Made by a program: the position numbers and the translations under genes. DNA of 64,000 nucleotides from an uncultured Muribaculaceae bacterium (lineage in GTDB: Bacteria > Bacteroidota > Bacteroidia > Bacteroidales > Muribaculaceae). The notes beneath the pieces were generated by a model, which saw only the letters and a program-made list of their open reading frames with translations, searched no databases and was not told the origin of the DNA. The stretch lies in NCBI GenBank assembly GCA_910579185.1, contig CAJTTG010000002.1, positions 248,001 through 312,000 of the forward strand, given 5' to 3'. Shown here piece by piece: positions 29,704-38,600 of this stretch. Each line of letters opens with the position of its first letter. Within the stretch, counting starts at the first letter, position 1.

Positions 29704-30285
29704 TTACATCATGGATAAGGCTTTTTTGATTGCTATGTCCACTCTGATGGTCGGATCGTCGGCAAAGATCTTTTTCAGCGCTTTCTGAGATTGCTGTTTT
29801 GTGAAACCAAGCATGATCAGAGCCAAAAGAGCCTCGTCGAATACTTCCGATGTGTTGTCGGGCTGATTGATTAACGAAACATCGGATGGTTTTATTTTAT
29901 CGCGCAGGTCAACAATGATTCTTTGGGCTGTTTTTGTGCCTATGCCTTTGACATTTTTTAGTCTGGCATGGTCGCCGGATGCTATCACGGCCTCCAGATC
30001 CGGAGCCGGAATGGACGACAGGATCATTCTGGCGGTGTTGGCACCAACTCCAGAAACGCCTATTAGCAGGCGGAATAGCTGTCGTTCCTGTTCGTTGATG
30101 AACCCGAACAGAAGATGCGCGTCCTCGCGTATGGCTTCGTGGACAAGAAGGCGTGTCGTTTTCTGTCCTTCAAGTGCCGTGAATGTGGATAGGGTGATGT
30201 TCAGCATGTAGCCTATGCCGTTGCATTCCACCACGGCTTCCGTGGGGTTGAGCTGTGCTATTTCCCCTTTGATATATTCGATCAT
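29704..30285 (-). CDS. ruvA: Holliday junction DNA helicase subunit RuvA
   Basis: A 193-residue protein of normal RuvA length. The N-terminal OB domain starts IEYIKGEIAQLNPTEAVVE and the two helix-hairpin-helix motifs are LIGVSGVGANTARMIL and LKNVKGIGTKTAQRII. The C-terminal domain III (about 145-193) that contacts RuvB is present. It overlaps the metA stop by 4 bases. Confidence 0.95.
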   Translation of the reverse strand: MIEYIKGEIAQLNPTEAVVECNGIGYMLNITLSTFTALEGQKTTRLLVHEAIREDAHLLFGFINEQERQLFRLLIGVSGVGANTARMILSSIPAPDLEAVIASGDHARLKNVKGIGTKTAQRIIVDLRDKIKPSDVSLINQPDNTSEVFDEALLALIMLGFTKQQSQKALKKIFADDPTIRVDIAIKKALSMM

Positions 30286-31184
30286 TTTTGTTCATGTTTA
30301 TTTTGTTTGTGGCGTTGAGCCATATTGATCCAGTTGTGCATTATGCGACGGGCTGTTTCGTGCCATGTGTCGACAGGTGTGGCCGAAGGATCATTGCCGG
30401 GATAATAATTGTCGGGTATATGCGGTTTCAGGCCTCGACCTAAGTCACGGCGATATTCAGCATCCAGTGTCATGGGAGAGTATTCTCCATGACCGCTGAT
30501 GTAGAATTCTTCATTTGCCAAGGATTGAATCATGTAGGCTCCCTGTGTCTCACCTGCGGCTATTACCCGGATTCCGTTGTCTTGCATCAGTTCTGCCATG
30601 TCCCACGTTGCAAATCGGCTGTGGGGGATTGTGAATCCGTCGGACACTCCATCCATCAGCGGACAAGAGTTTTGTAGAATTTTATGGGCGAAAACGCCTG
30701 AGATTTTGTTAGGTAGGATCTTCCAGTCTATGTGGTGCCAATGGTACATAGCCGCGAAAGCAGCCCAACAGATAAATAGTGACGGAATGTTTTTTTGCCG
30801 GATCGTATTGAATATCCCGGTAATTTCATCCCAATAATCCACATCTTCGAAGCGTACACCCTCAAGTGGCGCACCGGTGATGATGATGCCATCGATGGAT
30901 TCCGGTGCAATGCGGTTGAACGTTGTGTAGAACTGATCAAGATGTTCCTTAGGAGTGTGGCGCGATCTATGGCTGGCGGTCTCAATCAGCGTTATCCTGA
31001 TGGCACGTGTCTCAGTGGCCATCAGTTGCAGAAAGTCATATTCAGTCTCAGCTTTAAGTGGCATGAGATTGATTATGGCAATATTGATGGGATTATGATC
31101 GCAGCTGTCAGCTGGACACACCATGTGGCCGGCTTCTGCAAGACGTCTGGCTGCCGGAAGTTCCGGATTTATGTACAGAGCCAT
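30282..31184 (-). CDS. metA: homoserine O-acyltransferase MetA
   Basis: A 300-residue enzyme of the MetA/HTS family that activates homoserine for methionine synthesis. The nucleophile cysteine is in SLFICWAAF (about residue 142) and the His-Glu pair in YISGHGEYSP (about 235-237). Whether it uses acetyl- or succinyl-CoA cannot be told by eye. It begins 3 bases before the end of the pseudouridine synthase gene and is coupled to ruvA by an ATGA overlap. Confidence 0.93.
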   Translation of the reverse strand: MALYINPELPAARRLAEAGHMVCPADSCDHNPINIAIINLMPLKAETEYDFLQLMATETRAIRITLIETASHRSRHTPKEHLDQFYTTFNRIAPESIDGIIITGAPLEGVRFEDVDYWDEITGIFNTIRQKNIPSLFICWAAFAAMYHWHHIDWKILPNKISGVFAHKILQNSCPLMDGVSDGFTIPHSRFATWDMAELMQDNGIRVIAAGETQGAYMIQSLANEEFYISGHGEYSPMTLDAEYRRDLGRGLKPHIPDNYYPGNDPSATPVDTWHETARRIMHNWINMAQRHKQNKHEQK

Positions 31185-31186
31185 TT

Positions 31187-31867
31187 CTATTCTGTTGCTG
31201 AGATGTTAAACGCTTGCCATAGTTTATCGTCGGGTAGGGGAGCTTCAATCCGGATATGTTTGTGGCTGACCGGATGCTCGAATTCTATGCGGAATGCCTG
31301 AAGAGATATGCTGCCGTCAGGGTTCGACCTCTTGTCGCCATATTTCAGGTCGCCGCGAATTGGACATCCGATGGATGAGAGCTGTACACGGATCTGATGT
31401 TTACGGCCGGTTTCCAGATTGATTTCAAGAAGATGGTAGCGGTCCGATGATCCTATGAGCCTGTAGCTCAAAGCAGCCTCTTTCGCGCCGTCTTTAGGCA
31501 TCGTATAGGCATACGATTTATTGTTGCGCTCTATTGACTTGATGAAATGAACAAGCCTTGCCTCAGGCTGTTCAGGCTTGTTGCGCACTATTGCCCGGTA
31601 AGTTTTTTTGACCTTACCGTCCCTGAACATCTCGTTGAGCCTCGACAGAGCCTTCGATGTTTTCGCGAAAACCACCAGACCCCACACCGGGCGGTCGAGC
31701 CGATGGACAACGCCGCAGAACACATTGCCAGGCTTGGAGTATTTCTCCTTTATATAATTGCGAACGGTCTCTACAAGAGGCTCGTCGCCGGTCTTGTCGC
31801 CCTGGACAATCTCGCCGGGGCGCTTGTTGACAATTATTATATGATTATCCTCGTAGACTACTTCCAT
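31187..31867 (-). CDS. RluA-family pseudouridine synthase
   Basis: A 226-residue RNA pseudouridine synthase without an S4 domain. The catalytic aspartate lies in VVHRLDRPVWGLVVFAKT (about residue 63), and the LETGRKHQIRVQLS motif is also present. The short length without S4 suggests a TruC-like or RluA-like enzyme; the target RNA is unknown. It is the first gene of the operon ending with ktrA. Confidence 0.9.
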   Translation of the reverse strand: MEVVYEDNHIIIVNKRPGEIVQGDKTGDEPLVETVRNYIKEKYSKPGNVFCGVVHRLDRPVWGLVVFAKTSKALSRLNEMFRDGKVKKTYRAIVRNKPEQPEARLVHFIKSIERNNKSYAYTMPKDGAKEAALSYRLIGSSDRYHLLEINLETGRKHQIRVQLSSIGCPIRGDLKYGDKRSNPDGSISLQAFRIEFEHPVSHKHIRIEAPLPDDKLWQAFNISATE

Positions 31868-31929
31868 TTTATTCTCTGGACAAGGGTGTCAGAACCTCGA
31901 GACACCATTATGTATGGATTAAATATCCA

Positions 31930-31937
31930 CAAAGATA
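31930..31937 (-). promoter_or_regulatory. candidate promoter box of the rluA-like to ktrA operon
   Basis: The minus strand reads TATCTTTG, matching TAnnTTTG, about 63 bases upstream of the first gene's ATG. Confidence 0.45.
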
Positions 31938-32100
31938 ATCAATTCATTGAAATCAGACAACAAAACCGTTTGATCCATCATGTGGATCGGCAACAAGGAT
32001 TCATTCAATGGAAACCGCCGATTGGATGATTCATAATTAAAAAACAGAATATTTTTCAAACAAAAACAATAAAAAATTTGCAAACCATCCAATAAAGCAT

Positions 32101-32108
32101 TAACTTTG
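32101..32108 (+). promoter_or_regulatory. TAACTTTG promoter box for the tRNA
   Basis: A perfect TAnnTTTG match 37 bases upstream of the tRNA 5' end, preceded by an AT-rich stretch. Confidence 0.65.
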
Positions 32109-32145
32109 CACTCGCTTTAACGGATCAACAAGACCCAAAGAAGCC

Positions 32146-32219
32146 GGTCCTATAGCTCAGTTGGTTAGAGCACCTGACTCATAATCAGGGAGTCCTTGGT
32201 TCAAGCCCAAGTGGGACCA
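32146..32219 (+). tRNA. tRNA with CAT anticodon (Ile2 or elongator Met)
   Basis: A 74-nt cloverleaf: acceptor GGTCCTA / TGGGACC, D-arm GCTC...GAGC, anticodon stem CCTGA / TCAGG with loop CTCATAA, T-arm CTTGG-TTCAAGC-CCAAG and discriminator A. CCA is not encoded. The CAT anticodon fits either elongator methionine or the lysidine-modified isoleucine tRNA; identity is not settled by eye. An integrase gene lies 212 bases downstream, so this tRNA is the probable attachment site and remains intact at this junction. Confidence 0.95.
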
Positions 32220-32227
32220 CAATCCTT

Positions 32228-32272
32228 AAAACGCTGATTATAGGCACAATAAATAGCCTTAATCAGCGTTTT
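32228..32272. terminator. bidirectional terminator after the tRNA
   Basis: Inverted repeat AAAACGCTGATTA / TAATCAGCGTTTT continuing into AGGC / GCCT with one bulged T. A-run on one side and T-run on the other make it functional in both directions, separating the tRNA from prophage transcription. Confidence 0.8.
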
Positions 32273-32333
32273 ATTGTTGTTTAGCGGCCAAAAACAGCTT
32301 AAAAAAAAGAGGTAAAATGCACAAAAATGCTGA

Positions 32334-32401
32334 ACCTTGCACAAAGAAGATGACGTTACCTTGTACATTACCTTGTACATGGTTTGTGCAAGGTACAAGG
32401 T
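32334..32401. repeat. cluster of integrase arm-type or operator repeats
   Basis: Five copies of ACCTTG(T/C)AC within 68 bases directly before the integrase. Direct copies start at 32334 (ACCTTGCACAAA), 32358 and 32370 (ACCTTGTACAT twice, 12 bases apart). Inverted copies lie at 32383-32394 (exact 12-bp complement of the first) and 32393-32401. Such clusters near a tRNA-side integrase are usually arm-type binding sites for integrase or excisionase, or repressor operators. Confidence 0.65.
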
Positions 32402-32431
32402 GCAGCATCGAGTGTTCCTCGCATTTTAAGT

Positions 32432-33823
32432 ATGGCAAGCACAAAGTTTTATTTAGATTGCCGTCGCTCAAAACCGGGTGTGCCCTCGGTTATGAAAATA
32501 GCGATTGGGCATGGAAACAAGACGAGTTACATTTCACTTGAGGTGAAATTGCTCCCGACTCAATGGGACGCAGTAAGAGGCAAAATCCTCAATCACCCGG
32601 AAAAGCAAGTCCTTAATGCGTATATTTATGAAGTGAAGCAGATTGTTGATGCTCACATCATAAATCTCACACGAGAGGGTCGCATCAAGGATATGTCAGC
32701 AAATGACATACGCGACAGTATTCTTGCCGAATTGAACCCCGAAAAGGAGGAAAAGGTCGATGAGTCGCTTTTCAAGGTGCGTTTTCTGAAATTCATCGAA
32801 ACAAAGAAAGCAAGCACCAAGGAAACATATATGCACACTCTCAATCGAGTAAAGGCTTATGTAGGCGACGCTATCGAAACACTCCGCTTTGAGGACATCA
32901 CGCTTGACTGGCTCAATAGCTTCAACATCTTCATGGCGCAGACATCACCGAGTGTTAATGCCCGTAACCTGCACTTTCGTAATCTCCGCGCTGTGTTTAA
33001 CAACGCGATAGAGAACGAGGTCACTTCACACTATCCGTTCCGCAAGTTCAAGATTAAGGCGGTTGAAACGGCCAAAAGGTCGTTGACCGTAGAGGAACTG
33101 CGCCGCCTTTTCTTCTTTAACTGTGAGGAACACGCGGAGAAATATGTGGGAATGTTTAAGCTGTCTTTCTTCCTTATGGGGGTTAATATGATTGACCTTG
33201 CCAACTTAAAGGAAATGAAGAATGGACGCTTGGATTTCAACCGAGCAAAAACAGGCCACCTTTACTCAATTAAGGTAGAGCCGGAAGCAATGGAGCTTTT
33301 CGACAAGTATAGCGGCGAGAATTACCTGCTGTTCATTCTCGATCACTGGACTAACGATGAGTTTTTCCGTCGCAAAATGAACAAGGAACTACAAAAGGTA
33401 GGGCCTATGCAGAGGAAGCCCGGACGCGGTGGCAAAAAAGAGTATCAACCGTTGTTTCCGATGCTCACAAGCTATTGGGCCAGACATTCATGGGCTACAA
33501 TAGCTTCCGAATTGGATATTGCCAACGAAACAATCGCGGAAGCCCTCGGACATGAATATGGCAACCGCATTACGAATATTTATATTCGTAAAAATCAGAA
33601 AAAGGTTGACATCGCCAACAGAAAGGTGCTTGACTGGGTTCTTTACGGAAAGATTGACGGAAAGATCGTAGTCAAGCCGGGAACGCCGGAGTTCTTCGGT
33701 CTTGACCGCAAAGAGGCTGTTGCCCTCGGCCTTGTCAAGGAAGAGCCGGGAGTTGAAAAGAAAAAGCGTGGCCGTCCGAGGAAGAACGCCACGCCGGAGG
33801 TTGAGGCGGAGGTTGCCGCTTAA
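32432..33823 (+). CDS. int: tyrosine site-specific recombinase (prophage integrase)
   Basis: About 463 residues. Order: N-terminal arm-binding-like domain (residues 1-55), SAM-like core-binding domain (about 100-200), catalytic domain (about 215-395). Catalytic signatures seen are SYWARHSWAT (box II), LGHEYGNR and NIYIRK, which carries the nucleophilic tyrosine. At the place of the first catalytic arginine the sequence reads FFLMGVNMIDLANL, with no arginine. A C-terminal tail carries an AT-hook (KKRGRPRKN). Start at 32432 (MASTKFY) is favoured because the longer form from 32384 runs through the repeat cluster. It converges with the tail gene, sharing 4 bases. Confidence 0.9.
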   Translation: MASTKFYLDCRRSKPGVPSVMKIAIGHGNKTSYISLEVKLLPTQWDAVRGKILNHPEKQVLNAYIYEVKQIVDAHIINLTREGRIKDMSANDIRDSILAELNPEKEEKVDESLFKVRFLKFIETKKASTKETYMHTLNRVKAYVGDAIETLRFEDITLDWLNSFNIFMAQTSPSVNARNLHFRNLRAVFNNAIENEVTSHYPFRKFKIKAVETAKRSLTVEELRRLFFFNCEEHAEKYVGMFKLSFFLMGVNMIDLANLKEMKNGRLDFNRAKTGHLYSIKVEPEAMELFDKYSGENYLLFILDHWTNDEFFRRKMNKELQKVGPMQRKPGRGGKKEYQPLFPMLTSYWARHSWATIASELDIANETIAEALGHEYGNRITNIYIRKNQKKVDIANRKVLDWVLYGKIDGKIVVKPGTPEFFGLDRKEAVALGLVKEEPGVEKKKRGRPRKNATPEVEAEVAA

Positions 33824-35640
33824 TCCTTGACGGGGTAGAAGATGCCTTTTAGTAACTGCGACATTCCGTTTTCGGAGAACGTCGCGGTTATTTTTTCGCA
33901 GATGTAGCGTTTGCCCCGGATAAGGAACAGGGAGCGCACGTCGGGGATTGTATTGGAGAGGAACTTAAAGGTAGTCTTCATCTTCGGCTCGACGGTGTGG
34001 AACACTTTGCTGCGGCGTGTGAGGCGGTTGTTGATGCGCAGGGAGAAGTGGACGTATGCGAAGTTGCTCCAATCATCGGCTATGGCTATATCATCGACAT
34101 TCGGGTAAGGGAGGTGATTGCTGACAAAGTGATTGGCGCCGTCGTACCAGCCCACATATATGCGGTCGTAATATTCCGATTTCTTCTCTTTCTCACCTGC
34201 GGCGAGTGTCGAGTCGGAGATTGTTTTGAGAAAGGGGTGGTCGCTGTCGTCCTCGCTCGTTGTGTCGGTGTCCTCGTCGTAGCCGGAGAAAGAGAGGAAC
34301 AGCACACGTCCATACTTTTCCTCGGTATCGTCTATCCACGCCGGAACAAACTCTATTTCCTCGCTGTCGGCATCTTCTTCGTCATTGACTATGCGCCCAC
34401 CAAACAGATTTACAGGTTGCAGACGGCAGGTATAGAGGTAATAAATCCGTATCAGCCCCGGGGAAAAGTCAATCTTCCGCTCGCGGCTAATGGTGCGTAT
34501 CAGGAAGTAGGCGTCGCAGTCCTCGGCATAGAGCAGCTTGTCGATTTGGGCGTTGCGTCCGCGCTGCCCTCTCCAAGTGCGATAACCGCGATTGGCGGCA
34601 AGCAGCTCCGACATCGTCTTGTAGCGCACCACACGGTTCTGCCACCCCTCGATAAACCAGTCGCAGCTGTAATACTTCCACATTTCGTGGTCGCAGTCCT
34701 TATAGACAAGGTTCTTCGCTTCGGAGTAGTCGCAGTCTTCTTCCTCGACCTTTACCTCGGTGGAGTGTTCCTCCACCACGTCGGCGATGCAGACGGTCGG
34801 CTTGTCTGCAAGCACCTCGTGGGTAAAGGCGAAAGTGATGCGCTTGCCCCGGTGGTCGAAGTCGAACTCACCCCCTAAAAACAGCTCCAACTTCTCGAAA
34901 TATTCCTCGACCGTCCAGTGCGGCAGGGCGTTTGCGAAGCCCGGCATATACCACGCATGAGGGAGAGCGTTGCAGATAAGGAGGTATTTGTATTCCTCGT
35001 GTTCCTCCCATTTCGAGAAGTCGGGCGTGTAGCCCACGGCCTCGCAGATTTTCCGTGTGATGTGCAGCAGGTAGGGTTGCCACGACAGCCCCGTGGTCTT
35101 CTCGCTGTTCCATTCAAAATGCCCTCTCCCCTGCGCGGCATCATCTACGACATATTCGGCGAGATTTTGGATATTGCCGGAATAGTCGTTTACCCACGGC
35201 AGGGCCACGCATCGGTCGGAGTTTGAGGCCGGGTGCCAGGCGTTGGAGGGCGTTATCTGCGAGGTCGAGGTTGTCGGGGGTGCGCCGAGGTCGAGTTCGT
35301 TTATATACACCTTGTCGAAAGTCTTGTCGAAGTTCTGCTCGGAGCGCCCCTCCAAGAATTGCGTCTTGACCTCGGCCTCGGATATTTCGGTAATGGTGAT
35401 AGAGCCGAACTTGTAGAAGCCACGGTCGCGTATCTCGCAGTCGAAAATCACCTTTTGCGCCGCCACATCGGCACGGTTGATGTGGCCGAAGATTGCAAGG
35501 TTCTCCGGGCAGTCTTTGAGCGGAAAGGTGATTGTCAGCGTGTAGCCGTCGCTGCCGCTGAACATACGGTTTTCGGAAACATACTCAAATGAAGTGCCTT
35601 GCTTCAAGGCCGCGAGCCTGTTGTTGACGTAGATTTGCAT
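33820..35640 (-). CDS. phage tail protein downstream of the tape measure
   Basis: A 606-residue protein, beta-rich, starting 1 base into the tape-measure stop codon (TAATG coupling). Position directly after the tape measure is that of distal-tail or tail-tip components in siphophages. Acidic segments are frequent (EEDADSEEIEF near residue 415). No catalytic motif was recognised. It is the last virion gene before the integrase, with which it is convergent. Confidence 0.7.
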   Translation of the reverse strand: MQIYVNNRLAALKQGTSFEYVSENRMFSGSDGYTLTITFPLKDCPENLAIFGHINRADVAAQKVIFDCEIRDRGFYKFGSITITEISEAEVKTQFLEGRSEQNFDKTFDKVYINELDLGAPPTTSTSQITPSNAWHPASNSDRCVALPWVNDYSGNIQNLAEYVVDDAAQGRGHFEWNSEKTTGLSWQPYLLHITRKICEAVGYTPDFSKWEEHEEYKYLLICNALPHAWYMPGFANALPHWTVEEYFEKLELFLGGEFDFDHRGKRITFAFTHEVLADKPTVCIADVVEEHSTEVKVEEEDCDYSEAKNLVYKDCDHEMWKYYSCDWFIEGWQNRVVRYKTMSELLAANRGYRTWRGQRGRNAQIDKLLYAEDCDAYFLIRTISRERKIDFSPGLIRIYYLYTCRLQPVNLFGGRIVNDEEDADSEEIEFVPAWIDDTEEKYGRVLFLSFSGYDEDTDTTSEDDSDHPFLKTISDSTLAAGEKEKKSEYYDRIYVGWYDGANHFVSNHLPYPNVDDIAIADDWSNFAYVHFSLRINNRLTRRSKVFHTVEPKMKTTFKFLSNTIPDVRSLFLIRGKRYICEKITATFSENGMSQLLKGIFYPVKD

Positions 35641-38600
35641 TATCGTTTTGATTTGGGTGATTTGTTCTTCATCAGTCGGTCGTATTCCTCCTGTGCCTTT
35701 TGTATGCCGTGATCGCCGCTGACGGTGTTCACGGTCACAAAAGGTTCGTTGAGCCGGGCGTCGAGGCGGTCGAGCACGGCCACAATTCTGCCGTCGCTCG
35801 CCGGGGCTTCCTGCGTGTAGGTGTTGTTCACTATGGTTTGGGGTGCTGACTGCTGCGCGGCGATAACCGCCGGTGCGGTTATTGTCCTCGACACATCGGC
35901 TGCTGTGATAGAGCCGATGGTGTTGGTACGCTGCGCATAGTCCAGAGCCTCCAACAAAGGGCGGGTCCGGGGATTATTGACAAGTCGCTGCGAGGCGACC
36001 CATTCCCCTTTGTGAACGACACCTGCTTCCTCGTACTTGCCACCGGGAGGCGTGAAGCCACCCTCGGCATATCCCTGCGCCTCCGATGCCTGTTGCTGCT
36101 TCTTGATAGTGGCGATTTGGATAGCACCTGCGGCCACGGCCATAGCCGCCGCGATAGGTGCGAGGATATAGCCGATTACGGGCACCTGCGCCGCCGAGCC
36201 GTAAGCGTTCAGGGCGTTGGTGGCAGTCTGCGCCACGGCCTGTATCACCTGCATTGCGAACTGCTTACGCGAGGCATCGGACTTAATCTTGGCTATCTCC
36301 TTTTCCTTGTCTTTCTCGGCTTTCTTGACCTTGTAGGAGTTGCCCTCCGCAAGCTCAATCTCGCGGTCGTACTTCTTTTCAGCCTTTGCGACTTCAAGGT
36401 CGGCCTCTGCTTGCATATACTCCGACATCTGCTGCATACCTGCGGCCATAACAGCGAACACCGATTGGGCGAGAGCGGCAAGGCGTGTGGCCCAGTTGCC
36501 GCCGTCTTCCTCGGTGGCATCAAAGAAATTCTTCCACGCCTCGTAAATGTCGAGAAGTTGGTTTGTCTGCGTCGAGCCGAACTTGCGGACGGCATCGAGC
36601 GACTTCTTGTTGTATGCCCTCTCGATGCGCTCCTTTGCGTCCTCGTACTGCTTCTTGTCGAGTATGCCCTGGTCGTAGAGCGACTTCACCACATCAAGGT
36701 CGCGCTTCATCGCCACGGCCTGACGGTCGGCAGATCCCTCCGAGGGTTTTGCCGACTCCGGCAGGTATTCCCCGGCATACTTCTTTTTCAAGTCGCGCTG
36801 CGCTTGCAGATACTCCTTGTAGGAGATAAGCCCCCGGTCGTATGCTTCGAGCAACAAGTCCATTTCGAGGGCATAGCGTTGCCCGGCCTCGCGGTATTCA
36901 TACTGCTTGCGCCATTCGGCCACACGCTGGGCGAGCAATTTCTGACGGCGCAGTTGCTCCGCAGCCTCGGCCTGTTCAATCTGCACCTTGTAGCCATGCC
37001 ATTCCTCCGAAGCCTCGTTATAGGCGGCTTGCATCTGTTTGAGGTACTTGATGCGGATATCGAAAAGCCGCTGCTGCAAGGCTTCCTCCTTTTGGTACAG
37101 CTCACTGCCGGGCGTGTAAAAATCCATTTGCGCGTCCGTTTCCTCGGTCTGCTGCATACGCTTCGCCTCGTCGACTTTGAGGGCTGCATTGCGTTTGAGC
37201 CATGCGGCCTGCATTTCCTCTTTCTTTTTGAGCAGTTCCTGATAGTCCTCGTCCTCGGTGAGGTTGAAGCGTTTATAGACAGCCTCGCGGTCTTCGTAAT
37301 ACTTGACTTCGAGATTGTATTTGTCGAGAAGGAATTGCGACCACGGCTTCAACCCTGCGGAATAGTCGGAGATATTCTGCGCGGCAGCCGCCTCCCAGTC
37401 GCCCTTGGTGGCGTTGATAGCATCGCGGAAGTCCTTACGGGCCTTGACCTGCGCCCTGCGCTCGGCGGCTTCCCTCGCCTTTCGGTCTTTCTCCGAGTCA
37501 TAGGGGGTGAAGTCGTCGAGGTTGAAGTCGGGATTACCGCCCACAACCTCCGGCGTCGGGCTTTCGAGTACCGCCAGCCGGGCGCGTGCCTCGTCGAGGA
37601 AGTCGCGCAGCTCCGCTGCCGACACATCGCGCACCGTGGGGTTTGGCTCGTTCAGTCCGAGAATTATGCGCCCTCCGCGGTTGGCATCGACATTCGCCTC
37701 GTTGTCACGGATAAAGCGGCGCAGTTCCGCCTCGGTATATGTGGCGAGCGGATTGCCGTTGCGCTCTATGTCCTTGATTTCCTCCATAGTGACATTATAC
37801 TCGGTCTGCCCGGCTATCATTTCATTCACGATGTTCACCGGGTGCGTCGCCATACCTTTCTGCTGCCATGTATTGCCCTTGATTGCTTGCAGCTCGTTCA
37901 CAAGGTCTTGCGAGAGCGTGCCCGTGGTCTGCAACTGATACACCACCTGATTTGTGATGCGGACGGCGTCGCGCAGGGATTTGCCCTCGTCGATAAGCGA
38001 CTCCTGCAACTTCTTCGCCCATTCCTTGAAAGAGTCGCGGTATGTTTCGTCGGCGGTTTCACGGGCAACCTGTATCGACCGCTCCCTGGCGGCGATACGG
38101 GCAGCGGCGGCGAGGCGTTTGTACGCCTCGGCAAGGTTCGTGATTTCTCCGCGCTCGTCGATAAGCCCTTTGAGATATTTGCCGTACTGCTTGATGATTT
38201 CGTCCTTGACCTCCTTGTATGCCTTTGTGCCTTTCTTGGCCGCTTCGAGCCGCCCCATGAGCGTGTCTATGGTCTTCATTTCCTTGTGCAGCTCCTCCGA
38301 GAAATTGGCGGCGGTGTTCCTGGCCTCGCGCATCTTCTTTGTATATTCCGAAGTGCGGTCGCACAGCGCCTTGATTGCGATTGCGACAGAGGCGAGCACC
38401 GAAAGGATCAGCCCGAAAGGGTTGGCCTTTACCACGGTGTTGAGTATGCGCATGGCGTGTGTGGCCGCGCCCACGCCCTGCGTGAAAGCGATAACGGCGA
38501 TGCGCCCGAGGATAATTGCCGTGCGGTATGCCACCATAGCTGCCTTGCCGACAGCGACAACGGCGTTCCACGCCACGGTGGCCGTCTTGACAAGCACAAT

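Noticed and set aside
33997..34878. A 293-codon plus-strand frame
   Set aside because: Antisense shadow of the tail protein at 33820-35640, without protein-like features of its own.
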